From assembly GCA_965248805.1 (NCBI GenBank), contig CBDFKJ010000006.1, positions 378,486-442,485 on the forward strand: 64,000 nucleotides of DNA, written 5' to 3'. This document shows positions 11,305-20,082 of this stretch, piece after piece (position 1 is the stretch's first letter; each line of letters starts with the position of its first letter). Position numbers and translations under genes: made by a program. The DNA is from CBDFKJ01 sp965248805. GTDB lineage: Bacteria; Pseudomonadota; Alphaproteobacteria; UBA6615. The notes beneath the pieces are model-generated. The model ran no database searches. It was not told the origin of the DNA and worked only from the letters and a program-made list of their open reading frames with translations.

Positions 11305-12481
11305 TTGAGCACGGCATCTGCGGGACCCCGGGCCGCAGAGCTGACCGACTGGCTGCTGGATCAGGGCCGCCAGATCAGGCGCACCCGTGACCTGCTCTCC
11401 GCGTTGTGCCGAAAGATGAACGACGCCGGTGTGCCGGTGTGGCGCTCCACGATCCACATCCGCCAGCTGCATCCGGAATTGTTCGGGCGCACCTATTTAT
11501 GGACCGAAGACATGAAGACGGCGCAGCAGATCCCGAGACGCTTCGGCGTCCAGGATACTGCCTTCTTCCGTGACAGCCCCATCGCCCTAATCTACGACGG
11601 CGGGCCGGCAATGCGCCGCCGGCTCGCGGGAGCGCAGGCGCAGATCGACTTTCCGATCCTCGCCGAACTGCAGGCCGACGGCGCCAGCGACTACACGGCC
11701 CATCCGGTTCGCTTCGGCACCGGCGATCAGATGGCGATCACCTTCGCGACCCGGCGCCCGGATGGCTTTGCGGACCGCGATCTGGCGCTGATCGACGCCA
11801 TTCTGCCGGCGCTTTCCCCGTTGCTGGAACTGCGACAGGTGTACCTCAACGCCGAGGCATTGCTCGACACTTATGTCGGGCACGACGCCGGCGCGCGCAT
11901 TCTGTCGGGCGACATTCACCGCGGCGATCCTGTGGATGTGCGACATCCGCGACTTCACGCGAACGAGCGAGGCATTACCCAGGGACACCCTAATCGGGCT
12001 GCTCAACGATTTCTTCGACTGCATGGCCGAGCCGGTCCATGCGCATGGCGGCGAAGTGCTGAAATTCATGGGTGACGCCATGCTGGCGATCTTTCGCCTG
12101 GACGCGGACGCTGCCGCGCAAGGGCACCACGCGCTGGCGGCGGCGCGCGAAGCAACTTCGCGGGTCGACGACCTCAACCAACGCCGTACCGAGGCCAGGG
12201 AGGACGCGATCCGCTACGGTCTGGCGCTGCGTGTTGGCGAAGTGATCTATGGCAATATCGGTGCATCGAACCGCCTGGACTTCACGGTCATCGGACTCGC
12301 CGTTAACCGGGTCGCCCGGCTGGAGACGCTGCGGACGACGCTCGATTGCGGTCTGGTGCTGTCGGCGGACTTCGTGGCCCAATTCCCCGGCGACTACGTC
12401 TCGCTGGGCCACCACCAATTGCGCGGGATCGCCGCGCCGGAGGAAGTGTTCGCGCCGCGGTCGTTGGCAAGCCCCTCTTGA
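11305..12481 (+). pseudogene. Class III adenylate/guanylate cyclase, frameshifted
   Basis: Two frames join near 11925 to give one cyclase. The first (from a TTG at 11305) encodes a roughly 200-residue N-terminal region typical of stand-alone alphaproteobacterial cyclases (STIHIRQLHPELFGRTY, then FATRRPDGFADRDLALID) and ends at ARILSGDIHRG. The second continues with the catalytic domain: AILWMCDIRDFT contains the first metal-binding Asp, GEVLKFMGDAMLAIF the second, followed by LRVGEVIYGNIG and DFTVIGLAVNRVARLE to the stop at 12481. An active form would make cAMP or cGMP from ATP or GTP in the cytosol. As written, the gene yields a domain-less N-terminal fragment. A two-base loss or one-base gain explains the shift; sequence error is possible. 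Confidence 0.8.
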
Positions 12482-12505
12482 GCGGGCAAAACTGAGGGCA
12501 CGATA

Positions 12506-13867
12506 ATGGACAACATGGAGCCGATCCACGTCATCGGCGGCGGACTGGCCGGCTGCGAGGCCGCGTGGCAGATCGCGCGCGCCGGCGGGCGCGTGATCCT
12601 GCATGAAATGCGCCCCGGGACATCGACTCCCGCGCATCAAACCGACCAACTCGCGGAGTTGGTGTGCTCGAACTCCTTCCGTTCCGACGACGCCGAGTAC
12701 AACGCGGTCGGGCTGCTCCATGCCGAGATGCGCGCCTGCGACTCCCTCATCATGGCCTGCGGTGACTGTCACAAGGTGCCGGCGGGCGGTGCGCTCGCGG
12801 TCGACCGCAACGGATTCGCGGCAGAGGTGGGGGAACGTCTCAGCACACACAAGCGTGTCGCGATCGAGCGCGGCGAGGTCGCCGGACTGCCGCCCGCGGA
12901 CTGGCCGTCGGTCATCGTCGCGACCGGACCCCTGACCTCGGCCGGCCTAAGTGCGGCGATCCTGGCGCTCACCGGCGAAGCGAACCTCGCCTTCTTCGAT
13001 GCCATCGCGCCGATCGTTTACAAGGAGTCGATCGACTTCGACGTGGCCTGGTTTCAGTCGCGCTACGACAAGGGCGGGCCGGCCGGCGACGGCCGCGACT
13101 ACATCAACTGCCCGCTAAGCCGGGACGAATATCTCGGCTTCATCGACGCGCTTCGGTCGGCTGAAAAGACCGTCTTCCGCGAGTGGGAGATGGATACGCC
13201 CTACTTCGAGGGCTGCCTGCCGATCGAAGTGATGGCCGAGCGCGGTATCGACACGCTGCGCTTCGGGCCGATGAAACCGGTTGGATTGACCGATCCGCGC
13301 ACCGGCGCACGGTCCCACGCGGTCGTGCAGCTGCGTCAGGACAACGCGCTCGGCACCCTCTACAACATCGTCGGCTTCCAGACCAAGCTGAAGTATGGGG
13401 CGCAGACGGAAGTGTTTCGCCGCATCCCCGGCCTGGCGAATGCCGAGTTCGCGCGCCTCGGCGGCGTGCATCGCAACACCTTCATCAACAGCCCCAAGCT
13501 GCTCGACGGGGAGCTGCGCTTGAAAGCCATGCCGCGCCTGCGCTTCGCAGGGCAAATGACCGGCGTCGAAGGCTATGTCGAAAGCGCCGCCATCGGCCTT
13601 CTCGCCGGTCGCTTCGCCGCGGCAGAGCGCACCCGGACGACGATTGCCCCTCCGCCGCCAACCACCGCGCTTGGCGCCCTGATCGGTCACATCACCGGCG
13701 GCGCCGACGCCCAGACCTTTCAGCCGATGAATGCCAACTTCGGCCTGTTCCCGCCTCTGCCCGGCCGCCTGCGGGGTCGCGAGCGCAGACGCGCCGTCAC
13801 CCAGCGTGCTCGCGCGGATCTCGACGCGTGGCTCACCGATCAGGGCACGCTAGTAGCCGCCGAATAG
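12506..13867 (+). CDS. trmFO: Methylenetetrahydrofolate-tRNA-(uracil-5-)-methyltransferase (FADH2-oxidizing)
   Basis: Encodes 453 residues. TrmFO forms 5-methyluridine at position 54 of the tRNA T loop, using methylenetetrahydrofolate and FAD. Evidence includes the N-terminal dinucleotide fold IHVIGGGLAGCEAAWQIA, the strongly conserved LVCSNSFRSDDAEYNAVGLL, CHKVPAGGALAVDRNGFA, the region YINCPLSRDEYLGFIDAL, YFEGCLPIEVMAERG, RFGPMKPVGLTDPRTG, and FVQ-type QMTGVEGYVESAAIGLLAGR near the C terminus. The ATG at 12506 agrees with family starts. The 3' end overlaps the convergent synthase-like gene by 18 bp. Confidence 0.95.
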   Translation: MDNMEPIHVIGGGLAGCEAAWQIARAGGRVILHEMRPGTSTPAHQTDQLAELVCSNSFRSDDAEYNAVGLLHAEMRACDSLIMACGDCHKVPAGGALAVDRNGFAAEVGERLSTHKRVAIERGEVAGLPPADWPSVIVATGPLTSAGLSAAILALTGEANLAFFDAIAPIVYKESIDFDVAWFQSRYDKGGPAGDGRDYINCPLSRDEYLGFIDALRSAEKTVFREWEMDTPYFEGCLPIEVMAERGIDTLRFGPMKPVGLTDPRTGARSHAVVQLRQDNALGTLYNIVGFQTKLKYGAQTEVFRRIPGLANAEFARLGGVHRNTFINSPKLLDGELRLKAMPRLRFAGQMTGVEGYVESAAIGLLAGRFAAAERTRTTIAPPPPTTALGALIGHITGGADAQTFQPMNANFGLFPPLPGRLRGRERRRAVTQRARADLDAWLTDQGTLVAAE

Positions 13868-14677
13868 CGCCGACCACAGCACGCGCCGCATTCGCCCGCG
13901 CGCGACCGGGGACAGCCGAAACGGATCGAACCGCGCGCGATCCAACTCGGCGAGACCCGCGTCCGCGGCGCGCGCCAGCAGCAAGACCGGCCGCCCGGCG
14001 GGCGGCATGGCGGGACGCAGCGACCGGGCCGTCGCGAGATGGGCCGCAGCCTGCGCGCAGATCGACTCGACCACCCACGCAAATGATTTGCATTGCGCCG
14101 CAGGATCCAGCCCGACCTCGCGCATCATCGCTTCCGGGAAGAAGACTAGCTGCCTGGAGCCCGGCAAGGCCGCCGAGCGAACGATGCGCAGCAAGGCCCG
14201 CGCTGCGCCGATGTGCCTGACGGCCAGTATCGGTAGATCGTCACCTATGCCCAGCGACCGCATCAAGAGTTCGGACAGCGCACCGCCGCCGACGTAGGCA
14301 TGGTCATCGAGTTCAGCGAGTGTCGCCGGCGGCGTCTCTTCCAACTCGCGTGCATAGGCGTCGAGCAACGAGCCGAACTGAGCCTGCGGCAGGTCGCCCG
14401 CGCCGATGGCTTCTGCCAACGGCTCCAAGACGGGGTGCGTCGACGGCACGCCCGCGTAGATCCGGTCGATGGAGTCGCGCCACCACTGCAGCCGCATCTG
14501 GCCCAGCAGCGGCTCGCTGACCGACTCGCCAATGCGCGCGACCTCCGCATTGAACGCCAACAGCGCGAACAGCGCCTCCCGCGACGCGGCTGGGGCGAAC
14601 AAGGCGCACAAGTAGCCTTCGCGGTCGAGACGCCGCGTCTGCTGCGCGCAATAGGAAAGCCGGCCCACGCCAAACAT
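13850..14677 (-). CDS. Squalene/phytoene synthase-fold protein of the NDUFAF6 type, lacking catalytic Asp motifs
   Basis: Encodes 275 residues from ATG 14677 (MFGVGRLSYC); an ATG at 14719 would add 14 residues. It has the all-alpha isoprenyl synthase fold, but where true synthases carry the first Asp-rich motif this protein has AFNAEVARIGESVSEP followed by MRLQWWRDSIDRIYAG, and the second DxxxD region is also replaced. The pattern (FNxE, RLQWW, SRQLVFFPEAMM) matches human NDUFAF6 and its alphaproteobacterial relatives, a complex I assembly factor family. It is divergent from hpnE, which makes automated tools likely to call it a squalene synthase. I infer an assembly or chaperone role rather than prenyl transfer. 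Confidence 0.75.
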   Translation of the reverse strand: MFGVGRLSYCAQQTRRLDREGYLCALFAPAASREALFALLAFNAEVARIGESVSEPLLGQMRLQWWRDSIDRIYAGVPSTHPVLEPLAEAIGAGDLPQAQFGSLLDAYARELEETPPATLAELDDHAYVGGGALSELLMRSLGIGDDLPILAVRHIGAARALLRIVRSAALPGSRQLVFFPEAMMREVGLDPAAQCKSFAWVVESICAQAAAHLATARSLRPAMPPAGRPVLLLARAADAGLAELDRARFDPFRLSPVARGRMRRVLWSALFGGY

Positions 14678-14753
14678 GGCGCGGAGACTATTCGCTCGCG
14701 CCCCTGCAGGCGAGCACATGGCGTCGGCAGCACAGCCCGGCTAGGCTGCGGCC

Positions 14754-16016
14754 GTGAGCGGGCGCCTGCACATCATCGGGGCCGGGTTGGCCGGACTCGC
14801 CTGCGCCGTTACGGCAGCACAGGCCGGCGTCGCCGTTAGCATCTACGAGGCCGCCCGCCGCGCCGGCGGCCGTTGCCGCTCGTTCCACGACGCCACGATC
14901 GATCGGCTGATCGACAACGGCAACCACATCATCCTGGGCGGCAACCGTGCCGCCTTCAGCTATCTGCAGACCATCGACGCCCGCGACCGCCTGATGGCCG
15001 TGGAGCCACCGGCATTTCCGTTCAGAGATCTGCGCGACGGCGCCGAGTGGCGATTGGTCGCGGGCTTGAGCGGCCTGCCAGGACTGCTGTCGAAAGGCCA
15101 TGGCCCGGGCGGCAGTCTGCGCGATTTGGTGCGACTTGTGCGTCTGGCAATGGCCGGACCCGGCGCCACGGTCGCAGATATCTTGGGGGCCGACGGAGCG
15201 CTGTACGAACGCGTCTGGACGCCCCTGACCGTGGCGGCCCTCAACACCCAACCGGAAGCCGCCTCCGCCCGGCTGTTGTGGACCGGCCTCTCTCGGATCG
15301 TGTTGCGCGGCCCGGCCGCGTCGCAGCCTTTTATCGCGCGCAAGGGCCTGGGCGACGCTTTGATCGAGCCCGCGGTGCACTACCTCGAACGACAAGGCGG
15401 CACGTTGCGGTTCGGCACGCGCGTGACCCGTCTCGGATTCGACGACGAGCGCCTGTCGGCGATCGAGACGGCCAATGAACAGATCACTCTCGATCGGGAT
15501 GACACGGCGGTAGCGGCGGTTCCGCCAGCGGGCGCCAACGCTTTGCTGCCTGGCCTGCGCGCACCCGAGGCGTCGTGCGCCATCGTCAACGCACACTTTC
15601 GCCTGGCCGCACCCGCTTCACTCCCGCGCAGCGCGCCCTTGCTCGGGCTCGTGGGCGGCACCGCGGAGTGGATATTTGCGCGCGGCACCGTGGTGTCGGT
15701 GACGGTGAGCGCCGCGGACGCCTTGGCAGTCCGCAGCAACGAGGCCGTCGCCGAGATGCTGTGGGCCGACGTTGCCGGCGCCCTGGCTCTACCGCCAGCG
15801 CCCATGCCGCCGGTGCGTATCATCAAGGAAAAGCGCGCGACGCCCGCGCAAACGCCCTACTTCGCGCTCAGCCGCCCAGGATGCGAGACGCCGTGGCCCA
15901 ACCTGTGGCTCGCCGGCGATTGGACCGACACCGGGCTGCCGGCGACCATCGAAAGCGCCATTGCTTCCGGCCAGCGCGCGGCGCACGTCGCCGTCGAGGC
16001 CATGAGGCGCGGCTGA
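14754..16016 (+). CDS. hpnE: Hydroxysqualene dehydroxylase-like flavoprotein
   Basis: Encodes 420 residues from a GTG at 14754. It is an FAD-dependent amine-oxidase-fold enzyme; HpnE completes squalene synthesis by reducing hydroxysqualene for hopanoid production. The N-terminal FAD site IIGAGLAGLACAVTAA is followed by VSIYEAARRAGGRCRSFHD and the HpnE hallmark IDNGNHIILGGN. The C-terminal FAD contact is NLWLAGDWTDTGLPATIESAIASGQRAA. The usual partners HpnC and HpnD are not in the window; the neighbouring synthase-fold gene lacks the Asp motifs to replace them. The subfamily assignment is good but the exact substrate is inferred. Confidence 0.8.
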   Translation: MSGRLHIIGAGLAGLACAVTAAQAGVAVSIYEAARRAGGRCRSFHDATIDRLIDNGNHIILGGNRAAFSYLQTIDARDRLMAVEPPAFPFRDLRDGAEWRLVAGLSGLPGLLSKGHGPGGSLRDLVRLVRLAMAGPGATVADILGADGALYERVWTPLTVAALNTQPEAASARLLWTGLSRIVLRGPAASQPFIARKGLGDALIEPAVHYLERQGGTLRFGTRVTRLGFDDERLSAIETANEQITLDRDDTAVAAVPPAGANALLPGLRAPEASCAIVNAHFRLAAPASLPRSAPLLGLVGGTAEWIFARGTVVSVTVSAADALAVRSNEAVAEMLWADVAGALALPPAPMPPVRIIKEKRATPAQTPYFALSRPGCETPWPNLWLAGDWTDTGLPATIESAIASGQRAAHVAVEAMRRG

Positions 16017-16092
16017 GCGGGCGGACATTGTATCGACTCCATACGTCGGTATAACGTGCCGCTCAAATTTCTATCGGCAAGCGAGGGCCAAC

Positions 16093-16203
16093 ATGAAAAA
16101 TCCGCTGGAGTCACTGCAGACGACGATCATTCTGGGGATCGTCCTGACCGTGATCATGATCCTGGTCGTTGAAGCGATTCCGCCGGCCACCATGACGCCG
16201 TAG
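16093..16203 (+). CDS. 36-residue single-TM protein upstream of PuuD-like gene
   Basis: Short open frame starting at ATG 16093, preceded by GCGAGGG. The product MKNPLESLQTTIILG continues into a hydrophobic stretch (IILGIVLTVIMILVVEAI), then PPATMTP. A charged start, one membrane helix and a short polar tail are the layout of small membrane subunits. The stop is 27 bp before the start of the PuuD-like membrane protein, so the two are likely cotranscribed. I do not recognise a family. Confidence 0.5.
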   Translation: MKNPLESLQTTIILGIVLTVIMILVVEAIPPATMTP

Positions 16204-16230
16204 CACGCATTCAATCGAGGAGGCGAGACC

Positions 16231-16737
16231 ATGGACTTCGGACTGTGGATCGAATTATTGGTGCGCTGGTTCCACGTGCTGAGCGGTGTGATGTGGATCG
16301 GCCTGCTGTGGTACTTCAATTTCGTCCAGATCCCGACGGTGCCCAAGATCCCCGACGAACTGAAGCCGGCGATAGGCAAGCACATCGCTCCTGTAGCCTT
16401 GTTCTGGTTCCGCTGGGGCGCGGCGTCGACGGTTGTCTGGGGCATAGTTCTCGGGCTGATGGGGGTGTATTCCCTGAACCCGTTGCTGCTCGGGCTTACC
16501 GGCGGCTTGGCGCAACATGAGATCATGTTGGGCATCGGCATGTGGATGGGCCTGATCATGGCCTTCAATGTCTGGTTCGTAATTTGGCCGGCGCAGAAAA
16601 TCGCGCTCGGGTTGATCGAGGCGCCGGCGGATCAGAAGCCGGCGGCGGCGCGGCGCGCGATGTTGTTCTCGCGCACCAACACCTTACTGTCGATCCCGAT
16701 GCTATACGCGATGGTGCAGGCGCAGAACGTGTACTGA
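16231..16737 (+). CDS. PuuD/urate hydroxylase-like membrane protein without cytochrome domain
   Basis: Encodes 168 residues with four predicted membrane helices. It begins after a strong ribosome binding site (GAGGAGG at 16217-16223). The motifs LLVRWFHVLSGVMWIGLLWYFNFVQIP, MGLIMAFNVWFVIWPAQKIALG and RRAMLFSRTNTLLSIPMLYAM correspond to the membrane region of PuuD-family (DUF989) urate hydroxylases. Canonical PuuD is about 400 residues with eight helices and a C-terminal cytochrome c domain; both the extra helices and the CxxCH site are absent here. The conserved His residues (RWFHVL, QHEIML) could bind haem. This is therefore a short paralogue; urate oxidation should not be assumed. A strong terminator follows. 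Confidence 0.7.
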   Translation: MDFGLWIELLVRWFHVLSGVMWIGLLWYFNFVQIPTVPKIPDELKPAIGKHIAPVALFWFRWGAASTVVWGIVLGLMGVYSLNPLLLGLTGGLAQHEIMLGIGMWMGLIMAFNVWFVIWPAQKIALGLIEAPADQKPAAARRAMLFSRTNTLLSIPMLYAMVQAQNVY

Positions 16738-16749
16738 CGAACGCCTGTC

Positions 16750-16791
16750 TTGGCGCAGAAACGGGGCTCAAGGCCCCCGTTTCTGCGCCAA
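16750..16791. terminator. Convergent bidirectional terminator hairpin
   Basis: A perfect 17-bp stem (16750-16766 paired with 16775-16791; core GGCGCAGAAACGGGG) with an 8-base loop sits between the stop of the PuuD-like gene (16737) and the stop of the convergent Mth938 gene (16793). U tracts are weak on both sides, but the position and the very long stem fit shared transcription termination. Confidence 0.8.
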
Positions 16792-16792
16792 C

Positions 16793-17155
16793 CTATACCG
16801 CGATCAAGGCGGCGGCGACCCGCCGGCCTTCACCCACCAGTACGTTGTACACCCGGCACGCCGCGCCGGTGTCCATGGCCTCCACCGCGATGCCGCAGGC
16901 CCTCAGCGGCGCGCTCACCTCAGGCGGCACCGCCTGCATGTGTCTGCCACAGCCAAGCAGCAGAATGTCGATGGCTTGGCTTTGCGCGAGCACCGGATCG
17001 AAGTGACCGGCTTTCACGTCGTCGAACGCGGTCACCGACCAGGCAAGCACACCGTCAGGCAAGATGAACACCGATCCGGCATGCGATATCCCGCTGATGC
17101 GGAATCCGCCATCGCCGTAGGCATCGACGATAGCGCGCTCACTCTGAGCCGCCAT
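16793..17155 (-). CDS. Mth938 domain protein (NDUFAF3-type)
   Basis: Encodes 120 residues from ATG 17155 (MAAQSERAIVDAYG); a GTG at 17167 adds four. The small Mth938/DUF498 fold is visible as DAYGDGGFRISGISHAGSVFILPDGVLAWSV split across beta strands, then DILLLGCGRHMQAVPPEV and GIAVEAMDTGAACRVYNVLVGEGRRVAAALI. The mitochondrial member NDUFAF3 is a complex I assembly factor, and bacterial members are often found beside secDF as here. The gene overlaps the 3' end of secF by 17 bp, so translation is coupled. The molecular function in bacteria is not established. Confidence 0.85.
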   Translation of the reverse strand: MAAQSERAIVDAYGDGGFRISGISHAGSVFILPDGVLAWSVTAFDDVKAGHFDPVLAQSQAIDILLLGCGRHMQAVPPEVSAPLRACGIAVEAMDTGAACRVYNVLVGEGRRVAAALIAV

Positions 17156-18077
17156 GCGCCGGCGCACCTTCGCTGACCGGCGCGGGACGGCCAGCGCCGA
17201 CCCATATCAACACCGGCGAGGCGATATAGACCGAGGAGTAGGTGCCGATCAGCACGCCCCAGATCATCGCCAGAGCGAAATCCCGAATGATCGATCCGCC
17301 CAGAAAAACGAGCGCCAGCAAAGCCAGCAAGGTCGTCAAGCTGGTCATCAACGTGCGCGACAACGTGCTATTGATCGAAATATTGAGCATCTGCTCGACC
17401 GGCTTCTTCTTGTACTTGCGGAAGTTTTCACGCACGCGGTCATAGATTACGACCGTGTCGTTGATCGAATAGCCGGCGATGGTGAGAATCGCCGCCACGG
17501 TCGCGAGATTGAACTCAAGCTGCGTGATCGCAAATAGGCCAATCGTGGTCACGACGTCGTGCGCCAAGGCGACGATGGCGCCGACGCCGAAGTGCCACTC
17601 GAACCGGAACCAGATGTAGAGCAGGATGGCGCCGAGCGCGAGGACCACCGCCCAGACGGCGGCGCGAATGAGTTCGGCACCCACCTTCGGCCCGACGAAC
17701 TCGGTCCGCCGATAGTCGACGACGCTGGCACCGAGCGCCCCCTTCACGGCCTCAATGGCACGCAGCTGCGCGGCCTCGTCTCCCTCCTGACGTTGCACCC
17801 GGATCACCACGTCATCGGGAGCGCCAAACTCCTGTAGCTGCACTTCGCCGAGGTCGAGGCCGCGGAGGATGCCGCGCAGGCTGGCGAGGTCTGCCGGCCC
17901 GGCTGTTTGCGCCTCGATCAGGATGCCGCCGCGGAAATCGATGCCGAAATTGAGTCCCTGAACCAAGAACGCCACCACCGACACCACAATCGCCAAAATA
18001 GAGAATCCGTAGGCGAATTTGCGCCGCCCGACGAAGTCGATGCGCGGTTCCCGCGGCAGAAAGTTGAACGTTCGCAT
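17139..18077 (-). CDS. secF: Protein translocase subunit SecF
   Basis: Encodes 312 residues with six membrane helices. SecF works with SecD in the proton-driven late step of Sec export. Evidence: first helix FAYGFSILAIVVSVVAFLV followed by GLNFGIDFRGGILIE (the SecF start signature), a periplasmic domain of about 100 residues, then AVVLALGAILLYIWFRF and VATIGLFA-type helices, AILTIAGYSINDTVVIYDRVREN with the conserved Asp/Asn, and STLSRTLMTSLTTLLALLALVFLGG. secD ends 7 bp upstream and Mth938 overlaps downstream. Confidence 0.97.
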   Translation of the reverse strand: MRTFNFLPREPRIDFVGRRKFAYGFSILAIVVSVVAFLVQGLNFGIDFRGGILIEAQTAGPADLASLRGILRGLDLGEVQLQEFGAPDDVVIRVQRQEGDEAAQLRAIEAVKGALGASVVDYRRTEFVGPKVGAELIRAAVWAVVLALGAILLYIWFRFEWHFGVGAIVALAHDVVTTIGLFAITQLEFNLATVAAILTIAGYSINDTVVIYDRVRENFRKYKKKPVEQMLNISINSTLSRTLMTSLTTLLALLALVFLGGSIIRDFALAMIWGVLIGTYSSVYIASPVLIWVGAGRPAPVSEGAPAHGGSE

Positions 18078-18084
18078 CCAGCCC

Positions 18085-19656
18085 TCAGATTGGCAGAATT
18101 TGTGGACGATGCTTTTGCCGCAGCCATGTGACGATCATCAGTCGCGTGACCATGATGGCCGTGAACATCGACGATGCGATACCGAATGCCAGCGTCCAGG
18201 CAAAGCCCTTGATCGGCCCCGAGCCGAACAGCAGCAACAGCAATGCCGCGATCAGTGTCGTGACATTTGAATCAACGATCGTCGTCAGCGCCCGGCGGTA
18301 GCCGGCATCGACCGCCGAAATTGGTGTGCGGCCGGCACGCACTTCCTCGCGGATGCGCTCGAAGATCAGCACGTTGGCATCCACCGCCATGCCGATGGTC
18401 AGCACGATCCCGGCGATACCCGGTAGCGTTAGCGTCGCCTGCAACAGGGACAGGGCGGCGACAATCAGCACCAGATTGAGCAGCAGCGCCAAGTCGGCCA
18501 TTATGCCAAACAGGCCGTAGTAGACGGCCATGAATACGATAACCAAGACGAGCGCGACCACGGAGGCCACCTTGCCGGCCGCGATGGAGTCGGCCCCCAG
18601 GCTCGCACCGACGGTACGCTCTTCGAGAATGTTCAGCGGCGCCGGTAGCGCACCCGCGCGCAGCAACAACGCCAGATCCGTCGCCGTCTGTACCGTGTAT
18701 CCACCAGTGATGATCCCGTTGCCGCCGAGGATCGGCTGGCGGATGTTCGGCGCACTGATCACTTCGTTGTCGAGGACGATCGCCAGCGATCGATTGACAT
18801 TCTCGGAGGTCACCGCGCCGAACTGGCGGGCTCCGGCGGTATCAAACGTAAAGGCGACCACCGGACGGCCGTCTTGGTAGGACAGCTGTGCATTCGTCAG
18901 GCGATCGCCACTCACCGAAACCTCTCGGCGGACAACCAACGGCAGTTGGCCGGCGCCCTGATCGCCCGGCTGGTAGAGCAGCATCGATCCACTCGGCACT
19001 TGGCCCCGCAGGGCATCAGTCGCCGTTGTCGTGTGGTCGACCATGTGGAACGTCAACTTGGCCGTCTTGCCGAGCAGGGCTTTGATGCGCTCCGGATCAC
19101 CCTCGCCCGGCAGTTCGACGACGATGCGGTCGGCACCCTGCTGCTGGATGCTCGGTTCGGCCACGCCGGTTTCGTCGACCCGTCGGCGGACGACTTCGAT
19201 CGATTGCTCGATCGCCTCCTGCCGGCGCGCGCGCAACAATTCCTCGGTCATCTCGACCCGGAAAGCGCCATCATCGACGCTTATCACCATGTCGGCGGCG
19301 ACGTCGCGCATCAGTTCGCGGGCCAACGTCTCTTGAGCGGCATCGCGCAGCACGAATACGACCGCATTGCCGTCGACACCGAGCCCGGTATAACCGACAT
19401 CCTGGCCCCGCAACACGCGCCGCGCGCTGGAGACTACGGTCTCCAACTGCTCAGTGATCACCGCGTCGGCCTCGACCTCCAACAACAGGTAGGAGCCGCC
19501 CTGCAGGTCCAGACCGAGGTTGACGCGCTTTTGCGGCACCCAGCCGGGCAATTCGCCCGGCCTAATCTCTCCGAACAGGTTGGGCGCGGCGTAGATACCC
19601 CCCAGCGCACAGACCAATAGTGTGAGGATAACGCTCCAGCGTGCGTACTGGACCAT
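18085..19656 (-). CDS. secD: Protein translocase subunit SecD
   Basis: Encodes 523 residues. SecD is the larger half of the SecDF membrane pump that helps release exported proteins in the periplasm. An N-terminal helix (WSVILTLLVCALGGIYAAPN) is followed by the large P1 periplasmic domain starting VNLGLDLQGGSYLLLEVE, then a five-helix region with FMAVYYGLFGIMADLALLLN, LPGIAGIVLTIGMAVDANVLIFERIREE and the conserved ALTTIVDSNVTTLIAALLLL. Length and motifs are complete. It lies between yajC (12 bp upstream) and secF. Confidence 0.97.
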   Translation of the reverse strand: MVQYARWSVILTLLVCALGGIYAAPNLFGEIRPGELPGWVPQKRVNLGLDLQGGSYLLLEVEADAVITEQLETVVSSARRVLRGQDVGYTGLGVDGNAVVFVLRDAAQETLARELMRDVAADMVISVDDGAFRVEMTEELLRARRQEAIEQSIEVVRRRVDETGVAEPSIQQQGADRIVVELPGEGDPERIKALLGKTAKLTFHMVDHTTTATDALRGQVPSGSMLLYQPGDQGAGQLPLVVRREVSVSGDRLTNAQLSYQDGRPVVAFTFDTAGARQFGAVTSENVNRSLAIVLDNEVISAPNIRQPILGGNGIITGGYTVQTATDLALLLRAGALPAPLNILEERTVGASLGADSIAAGKVASVVALVLVIVFMAVYYGLFGIMADLALLLNLVLIVAALSLLQATLTLPGIAGIVLTIGMAVDANVLIFERIREEVRAGRTPISAVDAGYRRALTTIVDSNVTTLIAALLLLLFGSGPIKGFAWTLAFGIASSMFTAIMVTRLMIVTWLRQKHRPQILPI

Positions 19657-19668
19657 GAGCCCGACCTG

Positions 19669-20082
19669 CTACTTCTTGCCGCCCAAAAGTCCGCTCAACA
19701 GTCCCCCCAAGCCGGTACTCTTTTCCGCCTCGGCGTCTTTGCTCTTCTCGCGCGGTGCCGGTTCCGACCTGGCTATGACATCGGCGACCGTCCCCCGCGC
19801 CACGTTGACGCGCACGCCCTCGGCGATCTCGACCGTCAATTCGGAGTCACTGGCCTTAGTAACCAAGCCCAGGATACCACCTCCGGTGAGGATTCTGTCT
19901 CCGCGCCGAATGGCGTCCAGCTTGGCGCGGTGCTGCTTCGCCTTTTGCTGCTGCGGCCGGATGAGCAGGAAGTAGAAGATCGCGACGATGGCGATCATCG
20001 GCAGCAAGGTAGTGAAGAGGCCACCGCCGTCGGGCGTTGCGGCCGCCTGCGCAAAGGCTTCGGATATCAGCATTTGGGACAC
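19669..20082 (-). CDS. yajC: Sec translocon accessory subunit YajC
   Basis: Encodes 137 residues, longer than E. coli YajC because of a C-terminal charged, Gly-rich extension (EKSTGLGGLLSGLLGGKK). One membrane helix near the N terminus (LLPMIAIVAIFYFLLIRPQQQKAKQH, broken by the RPQQ signature) is followed by the soluble domain LDAIRRGDRILTGGGILGLV and VRVNVARGTVADVI. It is the first gene of yajC-secD-secF-Mth938. The 207 bp upstream up to the IS630 remnant probably hold the operon promoter; I saw no site I would name. Confidence 0.95.
   Translation of the reverse strand: MSQMLISEAFAQAAATPDGGGLFTTLLPMIAIVAIFYFLLIRPQQQKAKQHRAKLDAIRRGDRILTGGGILGLVTKASDSELTVEIAEGVRVNVARGTVADVIARSEPAPREKSKDAEAEKSTGLGGLLSGLLGGKK

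Noticed and set aside
13850..14677. Squalene or phytoene synthase (HpnC/HpnD) partner of HpnE
   Set aside because: Both Asp-rich motifs required for catalysis are absent and the sequence follows NDUFAF6.
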